A DNA stretch of 52,487 nucleotides from Verrucomicrobiia bacterium (GTDB lineage Bacteria > Verrucomicrobiota > Verrucomicrobiia > Verrucomicrobiales > DEV007), in NCBI GenBank assembly GCA_020439995.1, contig JAGROY010000114.1, forward strand, positions 1-52,487. Reading direction: 5' to 3'. The number at the start of each line of letters is the position of its first letter. Positions within the stretch are counted from its first letter, which is position 1. Positions 18,930-28,601 of the stretch are shown one piece after another. The notes beneath the pieces were generated by a model, which saw only the letters and a program-made list of their open reading frames with translations, made no database searches and was not told the origin of the DNA. The translations under genes were made by a program, and so were the position numbers.

Positions 18930-20774
18930 TTGTTTGAGCGGATGATCACGTTTGAGCCAGTGGTCATCGGGGCGAATGCCGAAGCGATTGATTTTGGAGG
19001 GGCGACTGATGAAGACCCGGTTCGGGTGCTGCTATTTGACAGCACGCTCGACTATGTGCAATCCGGAATCGATACGGGAAACTTGGTGCAATCTTATAAC
19101 CTGGCATTTCCAAGAGCCACGTTTCCCGTGCCAGAATGGTGGGCCGGGCCGGACAGCGAGGCTACAGACGATTGGTTTAGCTTCGAGGAGCGAATGGCGT
19201 CGGCAATTAACGATGGAATTGAGAACCTCTACGATCCGGCGAAAGATGTCATTCAGTCGATGGTTCCACGCCACGGTGACTATCGCCTGGTCAATGGTCG
19301 GCGTGTCGTAGGTTCAGAGACGTTTGTTCCTCATCCAGAATACGGGAGATCGCGAATGGCACACAGCCTGGTGGACAGTAGCGGGCCGTTGCCAGGGGCT
19401 ACGTTTGGGCGCGAGTTGATTCCCGGCGCAGGCTATGTGGCTGCGGTGTTCCCGGATCTGCCCTTTTCGCCCGGGGATCAGGGATACCTGAGTTCGGACG
19501 ATGTCCTCAGCCGCGGCTCAATCGATCCGGCGGTCACGGGCGATTGGGATTCCGGTGTGGGGCCCGCGCCGGATGGTGCCTACAATAACAAGGGAGACGA
19601 CGGCGACACTCGTGGTCTTGCGGATGACGGGACTCCTTACTTCGATGCTCTCACGGAAACGCTCACTGCAAGTGCCGCAAATGCGATTCCCGAGAGAATG
19701 GCATTGCCAGGTCTCATGGGATCGCTGTCGACCGGTGTGTGCTCGAACATCCCGTGGCAGACGTTGTTGTTCCGCCCTGCCGCTCCAGGCACTCACTTTG
19801 GTGCCACAGGGCTTCCCGATCACTTGTGGATGGATCTCTTTCGCCTTCCGGTCGTCGGTCCGATGCAGAACAGCGATGCGTTCTCCACCGACGGCAAGGT
19901 CAACCTGAACTATCGAATTGTTCCCTTTTCCTACATTCACCGCAGCACCGCCCTCCACGCCGCGCTGAAGTCAGAAAAGGTACTTGCTGTCCCGACCAAT
20001 GCCGGTGCCACTTACAAAACGACTACCACCGCTGCGAACTGGCGTCATCATATCGACGCAGCGGAAACCCTGCAGCAGTGGGAAGAGAAATTCGATCGCG
20101 GCGAGTTGTTCCGTTCCTCCACGGAAATCTGCGAACATTACCTTGTTCCAGAAGGTGTAGTTTTCAGCCGCGAAAACATGGAGAACTTCTGGCGAGAACA
20201 CGCTTTGACCGGAGACAACGTGAAGGAACGCCCGTACGCCAATCTCAATGCAATGCTGACGACGAAGTCGAACTCGTTCGAAGTTTACGTGATCGCACAA
20301 ACCATTCGCAAATCTCCTGATACGGCTCCCGATGTTTTCGACCCGGCGCTGGATCAAGTGACGAGCGAGTGGCAGGGATCAGGGCATGTGCAGCGCTATC
20401 TTGATCCAGAGGATAAACGGGTATCGGATGTGGCCAGCAGGCTATCACGCCAAAATGATGTAGCCAGCCCGGATGAGCTTCATTCCGTTACCGCCAGCTT
20501 GAAGCCTCTGGACGATGTTCCATTTGAGATCGTCGATACTGAATACGATCCCATCCAGAGCTTGCTCACCCTGACATGGAACTCCAGCCCGTCAGAAATC
20601 TACGGTATTGAGTCAAGTGATGACGCGGAGCTGGGAGAATGGACGAGAGAAGACATCCCGGTCAGCCAGAAAAACAACCGCTACTATCGAGGTCTCCGCG
20701 CCCAAGGCTACACGACTCGCTTCACCATGCCTGTCGGGAAGAACACAGTAGCAGTGAGAGTGAGTCGCCTGTGA
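18930..20774 (+). CDS. Verru_Chthon cassette protein A, C-terminal part (same frame, after TAA)
   Basis: These 614 residues continue cassette protein A in the same frame as the preceding gene, four codons after its TAA. Family-like motifs in order are HGDYRLVNGRRVV, TFVPHPEYG, FGRELIPGAGY, PDGAYNNKGDDG, SNIPWQTLLFRP, DHLWMDLFRLPVVGP, FSTDGKVNLNYRI, ALHAALKSEKVLAVP, FRSSTEICEHYLVP and LTGDNVKERPYANL. Together the two parts total about 1,270 residues, close to a full-length family member. The possible start is TTG at 18930, preceded by a run of seven G, or ATG at 18942; neither has a convincing independent ribosome-binding site. The last 70 residues form a W-containing C-terminal domain also seen at the ends of the giant protein and the LamG protein. 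It may be a pseudogene half, a readthrough product or a separately translated subunit. Confidence 0.78.
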   Translation: MFERMITFEPVVIGANAEAIDFGGATDEDPVRVLLFDSTLDYVQSGIDTGNLVQSYNLAFPRATFPVPEWWAGPDSEATDDWFSFEERMASAINDGIENLYDPAKDVIQSMVPRHGDYRLVNGRRVVGSETFVPHPEYGRSRMAHSLVDSSGPLPGATFGRELIPGAGYVAAVFPDLPFSPGDQGYLSSDDVLSRGSIDPAVTGDWDSGVGPAPDGAYNNKGDDGDTRGLADDGTPYFDALTETLTASAANAIPERMALPGLMGSLSTGVCSNIPWQTLLFRPAAPGTHFGATGLPDHLWMDLFRLPVVGPMQNSDAFSTDGKVNLNYRIVPFSYIHRSTALHAALKSEKVLAVPTNAGATYKTTTTAANWRHHIDAAETLQQWEEKFDRGELFRSSTEICEHYLVPEGVVFSRENMENFWREHALTGDNVKERPYANLNAMLTTKSNSFEVYVIAQTIRKSPDTAPDVFDPALDQVTSEWQGSGHVQRYLDPEDKRVSDVASRLSRQNDVASPDELHSVTASLKPLDDVPFEIVDTEYDPIQSLLTLTWNSSPSEIYGIESSDDAELGEWTREDIPVSQKNNRYYRGLRAQGYTTRFTMPVGKNTVAVRVSRL

Positions 20775-20830
20775 GCTGAAGGTGGGCACAATCGTTTGAC
20801 TAGCGTCGTGACGTTGCGCAATCTGCTCTG

Positions 20831-20977
20831 ATGAGCCTTGCTGCAGATGATCCCCAAGCTGCACAGGCAAGACTCGATTCGATCGGCTTGGATGAAGCGG
20901 GGGTGACCACGATTCGTAACCACCTTGACGAAGCCTCTGCACTCAGAAAGTGGCTTGAAGAGGGAGCGAAAGAGTAA
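20831..20977 (+). CDS. Possible small protein (48 residues), uncertain
   Basis: An ATG-started frame encodes an acidic, probably helical 48-residue peptide (MSLAADDPQAAQARLDSIGL at its start, KWLEEGAKE at its end). Its composition is protein-like, but there is no ribosome-binding site and I recognise no family. The frame is open slightly upstream, from 20804. It could equally be a fragment of a decayed gene in the gap after cassette protein A. Confidence 0.28.
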   Translation: MSLAADDPQAAQARLDSIGLDEAGVTTIRNHLDEASALRKWLEEGAKE

Positions 20978-21072
20978 TCTTACGTCCGATCTAAGCTACT
21001 GGCTCCAAGGTCCGGTAGACGGTGTTTGGTTTCCATACATCCGACAGCGAGTTTCCTGCGTAACTGGGGCAT

Positions 21073-21288
21073 ATGAAATCTTCGCAGCTCAAACTCCTCA
21101 GCAATGCCTGTTTCGTCCTCGGTTTCGCTTCAATTGTCGGCTCAATAGCAATTTGGTACTTCACTGGTGGATCAGACGTTGATCATCAGGCGCACGCTGA
21201 GCGTTTCGGTATTTTTGTCGGTCTCTGGGCACCCACGTTCTTTATCTTGTCCAATCGGTTCGATCGATATTCAGAAAAGCAAACGTAA
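21073..21288 (+). CDS. Small integral membrane protein
   Basis: The 71-residue product has two hydrophobic segments (about residues 8-30 and 45-60) separated by a polar loop with HQAHAERFG, then a short basic tail. This pattern is a two-helix inner-membrane protein with both ends in the cytoplasm. Similar short proteins ending in APTFFILSNRFDRY-type sequence are, to my memory, common in marine bacteria, but no function is known. It faces typA convergently across a 130-base gap that contains a weak hairpin (GCGGT-gtttt-ACCGC) followed at a short distance by six T. Confidence 0.65.
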   Translation: MKSSQLKLLSNACFVLGFASIVGSIAIWYFTGGSDVDHQAHAERFGIFVGLWAPTFFILSNRFDRYSEKQT

Positions 21289-21418
21289 TGACGGTGACGT
21301 GTCGGAATCACGTGGTGAAAAGTTGCGGCCGGTTCCATTTCACCTGAACTGCCATGTCAGTATTCCTGCGGTGTTTTACCGCTCCGGGTTTTTTGCTGGC
21401 AATCGAATCTTCCTTTAA

Positions 21419-23278
21419 TCAGCTGACTGGGGCAGTTGCCTTGTTTGTAGCAGCTGCTTCCACGATGGACGCAGCACGCTTCTGCATGCGGCGGCGTTCG
21501 TGAGGGCAGAGGATGGCTTTGCGCAGGCGGATGTTCTTGGGGGTCGCTTCGACGAGTTCGTCTGGGGCAATGTATTCGATGGCGCGCTCGAGTGAGAGGC
21601 GGATCGGCGGGGAAAGCTGGATGCCTTTGCCATCGCCGCTGGAGCGGTGGTTGGTGAGGTGCTTTTCCTTTACGGGATTGACGGACATGTCTTCGGCGCG
21701 TGGGTTTTCGCCGACGATCTGGCCTTCGTAGATTTCGTCACCCGGGGCGACGAAGAGTTTTCCGCGATCCTCGAGGGCGGAGAGGGAGTAGGCCATGGCG
21801 ACGCCCGTCTCCATGGAGACGAGGGTGCCGGAAGTTCTTGTGGGGATTTCACCGCAGTGTGGAGCGTATTCCTTGAACAGGTGTGACATGACTCCGTGAC
21901 CGCTGGTGATATTGAGCAGTTCCATTTCGAAGCCGATCAAGCCGCGAGTAGGCGCTGTCGCTTCGATCGTGGTGCCGAGTCCGGAGATCCCCATGTTTTC
22001 CACCCGGGCGCGGCGGTTGGCCAGGCTCTTCATGATGCCGCCGGTGTATTCATCGGGGACTTCAACGTAGAGTGTCTCGAAGGGCTCAAGGACGTTGCCA
22101 TCGTCGTCACGCTTGGTGATGACGGTCGGGCGCGAGACGAGGACTTCGAATCCTTCGCGGCGCATCTGTTCGGTGAGCACGGAAATCTGCATGACTCCAC
22201 GGGCCTTTACATTGAAACAACCGGCGCGGTCGGCGTCGGAGACTTCGATGGAGATGTTGGTCTTCACTTCGCGGAACAGGCGATCGCGAATTTGACGTGA
22301 AGTGACGTGTTTGCCTTCGCGACCGGCGAATGGTCCGTCGTTGATCGAGAACTGCATCTGCACGGTAGGAGGATCGATGGCAACGAAAGGCAGAGCTTCG
22401 ACGGTTTCTGTGCCGGCAAGTGTTTCGCCGATGTCAATGTCTTCAAATCCTGACACGCCCACAATGTTGCCTGCAACTCCTTCGATAGAATCTTTGGAAG
22501 CGAACGCGCCATATTCGAAAACGCGCGTAACACGGCAGCTCTCCCGAGTGCCGTCTTTCCTGATGCGGAACACGCGATCTCCCTTTGCAATTTTGCCGGA
22601 GTTTGCACGACCGACGGCCACCCGGCCGACGTAGTCGTCCCAGGTGATGTTGCTCACGAGCATCTGGAAGTCACCGCTTGGATCGACTTGGGGTTCAGGT
22701 ACGTATTCAAGAATGAGATCCATTAGTGGTGCTACCGATTCGCGTTCGTCGTCCAGGTCACGCATCATGTAGCCATCGCGGGCGCTGCCGTAGACGAAGG
22801 GAGCATTGAACTGTTCATCGTTGGCGTCTAGATCAAGGAAGAGCTCCAGCACTTTGTCGTGTACGGCCTTCGGATCAGCAGCATCGCGGTCGATCTTGTT
22901 GATGACGACGATGGGGCGCAACCCTTCTTCCAGTGCCTTGCGAAGTACGAAACGGGTTTGCGCCTGAGGGCCATCGAAGGCATCTACGAGAACGAGGACG
23001 CCGTCGACCATCTTCATCACGCGCTCGACTTCACCGCCAAAATCCGCGTGTCCTGGCGTGTCGACGATGTTGATGGTGCAGCCTTTCCAGTGTACCGCTG
23101 TATTCTTCGACTTAATCGTGATGCCCTTTTCTTTCTCAAGGTCCATGGAATCCATGGCGCGCTCGGTCACGGCCTGGTTTTCCCGATAGGCACCACCGGC
23201 CTGAAGGAGCTTGTCCACGAGAGTGGTTTTGCCGTGGTCAACGTGGGCAATGATCGCGATGTTACGAAATTCTGGCAT
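21419..23278 (-). CDS. typA: Translational GTPase TypA/BipA
   Basis: The 619-residue protein is a full-length TypA/BipA, a ribosome-associated GTPase of the elongation-factor-G class involved in stress adaptation and ribosome assembly. Visible GTPase motifs are AHVDHGKTT (residues 11-19), GITI switch I, DTPGH (73-77) and NKID (127-130). The family-specific C-terminal regions are present: [39 protein letters not shown] and [12 protein letters not shown] ... IQLSPP, given here in pieces as read through the protein. The ATG at 23278 places the G1 motif at the usual distance from the N-terminus. It is the last gene of a minus-strand run of housekeeping genes, 34 bases downstream of the PfkB kinase gene. 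Confidence 0.97.
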   Translation of the reverse strand: MPEFRNIAIIAHVDHGKTTLVDKLLQAGGAYRENQAVTERAMDSMDLEKEKGITIKSKNTAVHWKGCTINIVDTPGHADFGGEVERVMKMVDGVLVLVDAFDGPQAQTRFVLRKALEEGLRPIVVINKIDRDAADPKAVHDKVLELFLDLDANDEQFNAPFVYGSARDGYMMRDLDDERESVAPLMDLILEYVPEPQVDPSGDFQMLVSNITWDDYVGRVAVGRANSGKIAKGDRVFRIRKDGTRESCRVTRVFEYGAFASKDSIEGVAGNIVGVSGFEDIDIGETLAGTETVEALPFVAIDPPTVQMQFSINDGPFAGREGKHVTSRQIRDRLFREVKTNISIEVSDADRAGCFNVKARGVMQISVLTEQMRREGFEVLVSRPTVITKRDDDGNVLEPFETLYVEVPDEYTGGIMKSLANRRARVENMGISGLGTTIEATAPTRGLIGFEMELLNITSGHGVMSHLFKEYAPHCGEIPTRTSGTLVSMETGVAMAYSLSALEDRGKLFVAPGDEIYEGQIVGENPRAEDMSVNPVKEKHLTNHRSSGDGKGIQLSPPIRLSLERAIEYIAPDELVEATPKNIRLRKAILCPHERRRMQKRAASIVEAAATNKATAPVS

Positions 23279-23312
23279 CTGAAGTTAGTATAGGTGTGAA
23301 CGGGAAATAGTC

Positions 23313-24218
23313 TTAGAAGGCGGTGTAGCTACGGAACTCGTGAAAGCGGGAATCAATCTGCTCCTGGGTCAGCCCCTGTAGTCGATCCGTGCTGAAGGAC
23401 TCACAGTTGAAGCTGGCCATGACCGTGCCATAGACGATAGAACGCGATAAATCGCCGAAGTCCAATGAATCCTTTTTAAGGGACGAAAGGTAGCCGACCA
23501 GGCCTCCGGCAAAGCTGTCGCCGGCGCCGGTAGGATCGAGCACCTCGGTCAGGGGGTAGGCTACGGTGGAGAAGAACTGCCCGTTTCCGAACAGCATGGC
23601 GCCATGCTCGCCTTTTTTGATGACAACGTGATCGGGGCCCAGATCACGCAATCGGTGGCCGGCGGTGATCAGATTGCGCGTTTGCGCAAAAAGTTTGGCC
23701 TCGCCTTCATTGATGACCAGCAGGTCGATCTGGCGGAGCAGGTCGAGCAGTGCCTCACGCTCGCTGTTGATCCAGAGATCCATACTGTCGGCTACGATGA
23801 GTGCGCCGGATTCGAGTTGCTCCAGCACTTGCAACTGCTTCTGCGGAGCCATGTTCGCCAGCAGGGCCACGCGGGCGGCTTTGTTCGAAGGAGTGAGCTT
23901 TGGTTCGTAGGCGGCGACCACGTTGAGCGCAATGTCCACGGTCTCGCGCTGGTTCATGTCATCAAAATAGCGCCCGCTCCAGCGGAACGTTTCGCCCTCG
24001 GCGGTCTCGACGCCGTGGATGTCAATTTCCAGATTGCGAAAGATGTCCAGGTGCTCTCCGGGGAAGTCTGTGCCGACGACTCCGACCAGTTGAACTGGGG
24101 CAAAGTAGCTGGCGCTGATAGCCGCATAGGATGCCGAACCACCGAGCACGTTGTCCCGTTTCTCGGTGGGTGTTTCGATAGTATCGAGGGCAATTGGGCC
24201 TGCGACGATGACGGACAT
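23313..24218 (-). CDS. PfkB-family carbohydrate kinase
   Basis: The 301-residue protein is a ribokinase/PfkB-type kinase that phosphorylates a sugar or nucleoside with ATP. The start is set at 24218, where MSVIVAGPIALDTIETP gives the usual first beta strand; a longer frame upstream adds an unlikely extension. The GGSASYAA motif (26-33) matches the substrate-binding GG region, and DPTGAGDSFAGG (228-239) is the second PfkB signature containing the anion hole and the catalytic Asp234. The substrate cannot be decided from sequence; ribokinase- and adenosine-kinase-like members share these motifs. It lies 91 bases after thiE and 34 bases before typA, so it may be co-transcribed with them. Confidence 0.9.
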   Translation of the reverse strand: MSVIVAGPIALDTIETPTEKRDNVLGGSASYAAISASYFAPVQLVGVVGTDFPGEHLDIFRNLEIDIHGVETAEGETFRWSGRYFDDMNQRETVDIALNVVAAYEPKLTPSNKAARVALLANMAPQKQLQVLEQLESGALIVADSMDLWINSEREALLDLLRQIDLLVINEGEAKLFAQTRNLITAGHRLRDLGPDHVVIKKGEHGAMLFGNGQFFSTVAYPLTEVLDPTGAGDSFAGGLVGYLSSLKKDSLDFGDLSRSIVYGTVMASFNCESFSTDRLQGLTQEQIDSRFHEFRSYTAF

Positions 24219-24309
24219 GAGAAGTCTGAGCCTACTGAAAAAAAGTTTAGATCGATCGCTGAAGTTCGAAATTCTGCCCCAGGATTGCGTCACTATGCGG
24301 GTCGCCAAG

Positions 24310-24939
24310 CTAAGTAGTAAGGATGCGCTTACAGTCTCTCACATAAGCCGGGATGTCCTCGGCCTGGAGGATTCCTGAGACAATGACCACGCGCCTGGCT
24401 CCCGCAGAAAGGACAGACGGTAGATTCTCTTTCTTGATTCCGCCAATACAAAATATGGGGATCGATAGCTGTTGGTGCACGGTCTGAATGTCGTTGATTC
24501 CGATGGGAACGTAGTCCGGCTTGGTGGGGGTCGCGAAGAGCGGTCCGAAGCCGATGTAGTCCGCGCCTTCCTCAGCTGCTGCCAGTGCCTGTGCTACGCT
24601 GTGCGTGGATTTTCCAATGAGGGTACCATCAGGGACGAGTTTGCGCACCACTGCGAGTGGCAGATCGTCCTGGCCGACATGGATGATCTCCGCGCTTACT
24701 GACGCTGCTACTTCAGGGTGATCGTTGATTACAAGCGGTACGCCTGCGTCGCTGGTGATCGCGTGCACTTCTCTGGCCCAGCGGGCCACGTCTTCGGTCG
24801 ATGCTCCTTTTGCCCTGAGTTGCAGCATGTCGACTCCATCACTTTCAACCATGAGGCGGGCGACTCTGGAAAAATCGGCGGGCGACGTGTAGCCGGCATC
24901 AAGGATCCCGTAGAGGTGGCACTGGTCGATCGATTTCAT
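24310..24939 (-). CDS. thiE: Thiamine-phosphate synthase
   Basis: The 209-residue protein couples the hydroxymethyl-pyrimidine diphosphate and thiazole phosphate moieties to make thiamine phosphate. Diagnostic motifs are QLRAKG (40-45), a NDHPEVA diphosphate-binding region, HVGQDDLP, GKSTHS, GFGPLFATPTKPD and FCIGGI. The start at 24939 (MKSIDQCHLYGILD) matches the family length; the longer open frame upstream runs into accC and looks like a shadow. Other thi genes are not present in the window, so thiE appears detached from a thiamine operon and sits with accC and a sugar kinase. Confidence 0.94.
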   Translation of the reverse strand: MKSIDQCHLYGILDAGYTSPADFSRVARLMVESDGVDMLQLRAKGASTEDVARWAREVHAITSDAGVPLVINDHPEVAASVSAEIIHVGQDDLPLAVVRKLVPDGTLIGKSTHSVAQALAAAEEGADYIGFGPLFATPTKPDYVPIGINDIQTVHQQLSIPIFCIGGIKKENLPSVLSAGARRVVIVSGILQAEDIPAYVRDCKRILTT

Positions 24940-25018
24940 GATGTCCACAGATAATAACGGAAGTGGGCGGTGCCACCGAGGTTGAATCCGAACCCAAGCC
25001 GCTGCGATACCGGACTGA

Positions 25019-26380
25019 TTACTTGCCGGGATGGCGGCGTCCTGCGAGGAACTGTTCCACCCAGGCGATGTGGTACTTGCCGTTGCGGAAGTCGGCGTTC
25101 TCAAGGATGGCGATCTGGAACGGGATGCTTGTTTTGATGCCGTCGACCAGAAATTCGTTGAGCGCCCGTTTCATGCGGGCCACTGCGATCTCCCGGTCGG
25201 CACCGGTGACGATCAGCTTGGCGATCATCGAGTCATAGTAGGGCGGGACTTCGTAGCCGGAATAAATGTGGCTGTCGATGCGGACGCCACGGCCGCCCGG
25301 AGCATAGAAATTCCGAATACGGCCAGGGGATGGTGCGAAATTGTTAAAGGGATCTTCCGCGTTGATTCGGCACTCGATGGAGTGTGCGCGTGGCTGATTC
25401 TTTCTGACGTGGGTGGAAAGAGGATAGCCGGAGGCGATCCGCAGCTGTTCTTTGATAAGATCGCAGCCGTAAACTTCCTCGGTGATCGGGTGTTCCACCT
25501 GTATCCTGGTGTTCATTTCCATGAAGTAGAAGTTCTCGTCGTTGTCGACGAGATACTCGATGGTGCCGCAGTTCTCGTAGCCGATTTCTTTGGCCAGGCG
25601 GACGGAAGCTGCGCCCATCTTCTTGCGTAGCTTGTCGCTCAAAAAGGGCGATGGACATTCTTCGATGATCTTCTGGTTCCGGCGCTGCAGTGAACAATCG
25701 CGCTCGCCGAGGTGAACGACGTTTCCCTTTGAGTCACCGACGATCTGGAATTCGATATGGTGCGGATCGATGATCAGCTTCTCGAGATACATGTCGCCAT
25801 TGCCGAACGCTTTTTCCGCTTCGAGTCGTGCGGCAGCAAAGGCGGAGCCCATGCTGGCTTCGTTGTGCACCGGGCGCATGCCGCGGCCGCCGCCACCAGC
25901 CGAGGCCTTGACCATGACGGGGTAGCCGATCTCCGCGGCGATCTTGAGTGCTTCTGCTTCGTTTTTAACCACACCATCCGAGCCGGGGGTGACGGGAATC
26001 TTGTATTTGCGCGCGGTGGCACGGGCCTGATTCTTGTCGCCCATCAGCTCGATAACGTCAGCGGACGGACCGATGAATTTGATCTTACAGCTTTCGCAGA
26101 TGCGGGCGAAGCGGGCATTCTCTGAGAGGAAGCCGTAGCCTGGATGGATCGCATCAACGTTCGCCACTTCGGCGGCACTGATGATGTGCTCGATCTTCAT
26201 GTAGCTCTCGGAGCTGGCACTGGGACCGATGCAAATGGCCTGGTCTGCCAGCTGCACGGGAAGTGAGCGCTCGTCCGCCTCTGAGTAGACCATGACGGTC
26301 TGGATCCCCAGCTCCTTACAGGAACGGATGATTCTCAGTGCGATTTCGCCGCGGTTGGCGATGAGTATTTTCCTAAACAT
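25019..26380 (-). CDS. accC: Acetyl-CoA carboxylase, biotin carboxylase subunit
   Basis: The 453-residue protein is full length and carboxylates biotin on AccB using ATP and bicarbonate, the first step of fatty-acid synthesis. Motifs are the N-terminal [13 protein letters not shown], the [10 protein letters not shown] loop, the ATP-grasp glycine loop [11 protein letters not shown], and the catalytic [16 protein letters not shown]. Synteny with accB upstream (156-base gap) is the standard bacterial arrangement. The gene ends 79 bases before thiE. The carboxyltransferase genes accA and accD are not in the window. Confidence 0.97.
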   Translation of the reverse strand: MFRKILIANRGEIALRIIRSCKELGIQTVMVYSEADERSLPVQLADQAICIGPSASSESYMKIEHIISAAEVANVDAIHPGYGFLSENARFARICESCKIKFIGPSADVIELMGDKNQARATARKYKIPVTPGSDGVVKNEAEALKIAAEIGYPVMVKASAGGGGRGMRPVHNEASMGSAFAAARLEAEKAFGNGDMYLEKLIIDPHHIEFQIVGDSKGNVVHLGERDCSLQRRNQKIIEECPSPFLSDKLRKKMGAASVRLAKEIGYENCGTIEYLVDNDENFYFMEMNTRIQVEHPITEEVYGCDLIKEQLRIASGYPLSTHVRKNQPRAHSIECRINAEDPFNNFAPSPGRIRNFYAPGGRGVRIDSHIYSGYEVPPYYDSMIAKLIVTGADREIAVARMKRALNEFLVDGIKTSIPFQIAILENADFRNGKYHIAWVEQFLAGRRHPGK

Positions 26381-26536
26381 TCAAAAAGGTAGCGCTCGTG
26401 GTTGGTCTCGTATTGCCGTGGTTGGCTCTGTTCGCTTGCCTGCCTCAACCAAGGGGCCACAGGGTGTGATCCATTCGCGGGAGAAAGCTGAAAGTGCGGG
26501 CAGATTGAACCACTTTCAAATCACAGCCACACCGGC

Positions 26537-27010
26537 TCAACCGGGAAGGATCTCAAACAGCGGGTCACCGAACTGCACTGGCTTGCTGTCGTCAGGGAAG
26601 ATTTTCTGGATCGTTCCTTTAGTCTCAGCCCTGATCTCGTTCATCACTTTCATGGCCTCAATGATGCAGACGACGGTGTCTTCATCGACTTTGTCGCCTA
26701 CCTTCACGAACGGAGGGGACTCAGGTTCTGACTGGCGGTAAAAAGTTCCGACTGTAGGTGCCTTGATAGTGACGGTGGGAAACTCAGAAACTTCCTCGAC
26801 TGGGGCCGCGAGGAGGTGAGGCTGGGTTGGGCCAGGATCCGCAGGCGCCGCCTGTGGGGACGGAGCACCGTGAGCCAGAGATGCCAGTACTGCGTCAAGA
26901 TCGGCACCTTTCTTGAGTTTGATTTTCACTCCGTCACGCTCCAAATGGAAGAGCGACAGGTCATGATCGTTCATCAACTCAATGATTTGCTTAATTTCTT
27001 TGATTTCCAA
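26537..27010 (-). CDS. accB: Acetyl-CoA carboxylase, biotin carboxyl carrier protein
   Basis: The 157-residue carrier protein has the usual N-terminal helix region (MEIKEIKQIIELMNDHDLS), a Pro/Ala-rich linker at about residues 50-75, and a C-terminal biotinyl domain. The biotin-accepting lysine is Lys121 in EAMKVMNE, where most homologues have EAMKMMNE. It carries carboxybiotin between AccC and the carboxyltransferase. It heads the accB-accC run on the minus strand; the promoter must lie in the 186 bases between 27011 and 27196. Confidence 0.96.
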   Translation of the reverse strand: MEIKEIKQIIELMNDHDLSLFHLERDGVKIKLKKGADLDAVLASLAHGAPSPQAAPADPGPTQPHLLAAPVEEVSEFPTVTIKAPTVGTFYRQSEPESPPFVKVGDKVDEDTVVCIIEAMKVMNEIRAETKGTIQKIFPDDSKPVQFGDPLFEILPG

Positions 27011-27089
27011 AGCGGCCTGGTGTGGTTCGGATTAAGAAGATTGCGACAGGGGGGTGATTGTCTCGCATGCGGAACAACCTACATGCTGG

Positions 27090-27120
27090 GAGGAAACGCC
27101 AGAGATTACGTGGTTTCCTC
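27090..27120 (-). other. Stem-loop between accB and the discoidin-like gene
   Basis: GAGGAAAC (27090-27097) and GTTTCCTC (27113-27120) form an 8-bp stem around a 15-base loop. It lies just beyond the end of the minus-strand gene at 27197-28489 and before accB. No T tract follows on the minus strand, so it is only a possible terminator or regulatory hairpin. Confidence 0.3.
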
Positions 27121-27196
27121 TCCGCGTCAAGATCAAGACTGATTAGCAAATGGTCGCAACCCTGCTTCTGAGCACTAGATTTGAATACTATAGAAA

Positions 27197-28489
27197 TTAA
27201 AAGCTGGTGGGATCTAGTTCCAAATCGGGAGCCGCTGGTTCGGCAGGTGCGTCGGCGGCGGCTGCCAGCGCTGCCGGAGTCGCCTCGGTCAGAGAGTCGG
27301 GGATATTAGGCTCTGCTGGAGTCGTTTGCAGGCTTTGCACCACGGTGGTATCTACCCGATTGCTGGCGATTCGTCGAAGGGGTGATTGTTCCAGGTATTT
27401 TCGATTTCCCCGGGAGAATACAGCAACCTCGTTGATGGAAAACGGAGCAGTTGGTGTGGTTGCACCCGGATCGGGAGAATCCGTCGATTCTGCCTGCACA
27501 TCGGGTTTCCAGCTTAGTTCGATGTAGCGGGATTTGGTCGCGAGCCGATTGAATGCAAATTTTCCGATGCCCTTCACATCCTCAAAGATGAACTCTTCTA
27601 CTGATTCTGTCGAGTGGTCGTCACTGCTGCTTTCGGGGGTGGTTCCAAGTCGTTGATCGGCAGTCTGTAGCAATCTGAGGCGAAGCACGCCCGGTTGCTT
27701 CGCATAAAGCACGCCAACACGCTCTATCACAGGGAGACTCTGAAGATCGAGAAGCACCGATGGGCTCGGGTCATCGGCTGCAAATTCGCAGGTGGTGAAC
27801 GAATTTTCATCAATCAACTGTAGCGCCTCGACTTCTGCGGGATTGGGGGCCGAAAGGGAGCTGATCCAAGGCACCCGCGCGTCCGATGGAGTAATCGTCA
27901 GGCTTATTTCGTCAAATTCCTCACTGAGCGGTTCGCGGATTTCCTCGATCAGTGGGGTGGCATCAACATCGGCAACATCCTCAGCACGGAGGATTTCCTT
28001 AAAGTTATAGTCGGCCGCAACGGTCAGGCCAAAGAGACCCAGGCTGTAAAGATTACCAGGTTCGGTGACTGAGAATTCAAGCCGGACAAACCGCGCCTCG
28101 CTTCCGACGAACCGAACCCGTGACGCTCTAGCGCCGGGGATGAGGTGAGCTGCCACAACTTCGACCCATGCCTCCTGATCAGTCGAAACAAAGCATTTCA
28201 CAGTCCCGCGGGTATTTTCGTTCACGAATGCTAACTCGCTGACAATGTGTAAGTCATTCAAATTGAAGTGGACTGTAAAATCGCCATCTTGCAGCCGCAG
28301 CGGCACTGTGGGGTCATCTTTTAGCAGTGGGCATGAAGGCCCAGTGCCCCCGGTGACCCCAAGGTGGGCACGAAGCACATTCTTTGGGGTTCGTCCCCTC
28401 ACATCCGCAGGGGACGAGGGCTCTGCTGTCAGGTGTCCGACCGTCAGCAGGCCAGCGATCGCAATGTTCACCCAATGATTCATCCGCAA
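27197..28489 (-). CDS. Secreted discoidin-like (F5/8 type C-like) protein
   Basis: The 430-residue product has a signal peptide (about 1-22, ending HLTA) and two regions resembling discoidin/F5/8 type C beta-sandwiches. The first (about 55-165) contains the typical late strand ARFVRLEFSV; the second (about 215-365) ends with SRYIELSWKP and INEVAVF. Such domains bind glycans or other surfaces. The C-terminus is a low-complexity Ala/Pro/Glu tail. The gene is divergent from the exopolysaccharide export operon, sharing the AT-rich interval 28490-28579, which suggests a role in the same surface polysaccharide system. The specific function is not recognised. Confidence 0.75.
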   Translation of the reverse strand: MRMNHWVNIAIAGLLTVGHLTAEPSSPADVRGRTPKNVLRAHLGVTGGTGPSCPLLKDDPTVPLRLQDGDFTVHFNLNDLHIVSELAFVNENTRGTVKCFVSTDQEAWVEVVAAHLIPGARASRVRFVGSEARFVRLEFSVTEPGNLYSLGLFGLTVAADYNFKEILRAEDVADVDATPLIEEIREPLSEEFDEISLTITPSDARVPWISSLSAPNPAEVEALQLIDENSFTTCEFAADDPSPSVLLDLQSLPVIERVGVLYAKQPGVLRLRLLQTADQRLGTTPESSSDDHSTESVEEFIFEDVKGIGKFAFNRLATKSRYIELSWKPDVQAESTDSPDPGATTPTAPFSINEVAVFSRGNRKYLEQSPLRRIASNRVDTTVVQSLQTTPAEPNIPDSLTEATPAALAAAADAPAEPAAPDLELDPTSF

Positions 28490-28513
28490 CTATCGCACGG
28501 CAGGCGAGTGAAA

Positions 28514-28542
28514 TCCACAGTAAATACAGAAATCCTTATAAT
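28514..28542 (+). promoter_or_regulatory. Predicted sigma-70-like promoter of the exopolysaccharide operon
   Basis: A perfect -10 box TATAAT (28537-28542) lies 17 bases after a -35-like TCCACA (28514-28519, four of six matches). It sits in the AT-rich divergent interval. Transcription would begin near 28549, leaving a leader of roughly 190-220 bases before the likely start codons of the first operon gene. Confidence 0.5.
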
Positions 28543-28601
28543 CTTGTTTATTATTGAAGATATGGTAAATTGAATCTGTATGATTGTTTCCGCCTCCAGT
28601 T

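Noticed and set aside
24940..25104. N-terminal extension of the thiE frame
   Set aside because: It overlaps the end of accC in another frame and exceeds the normal ThiE length.
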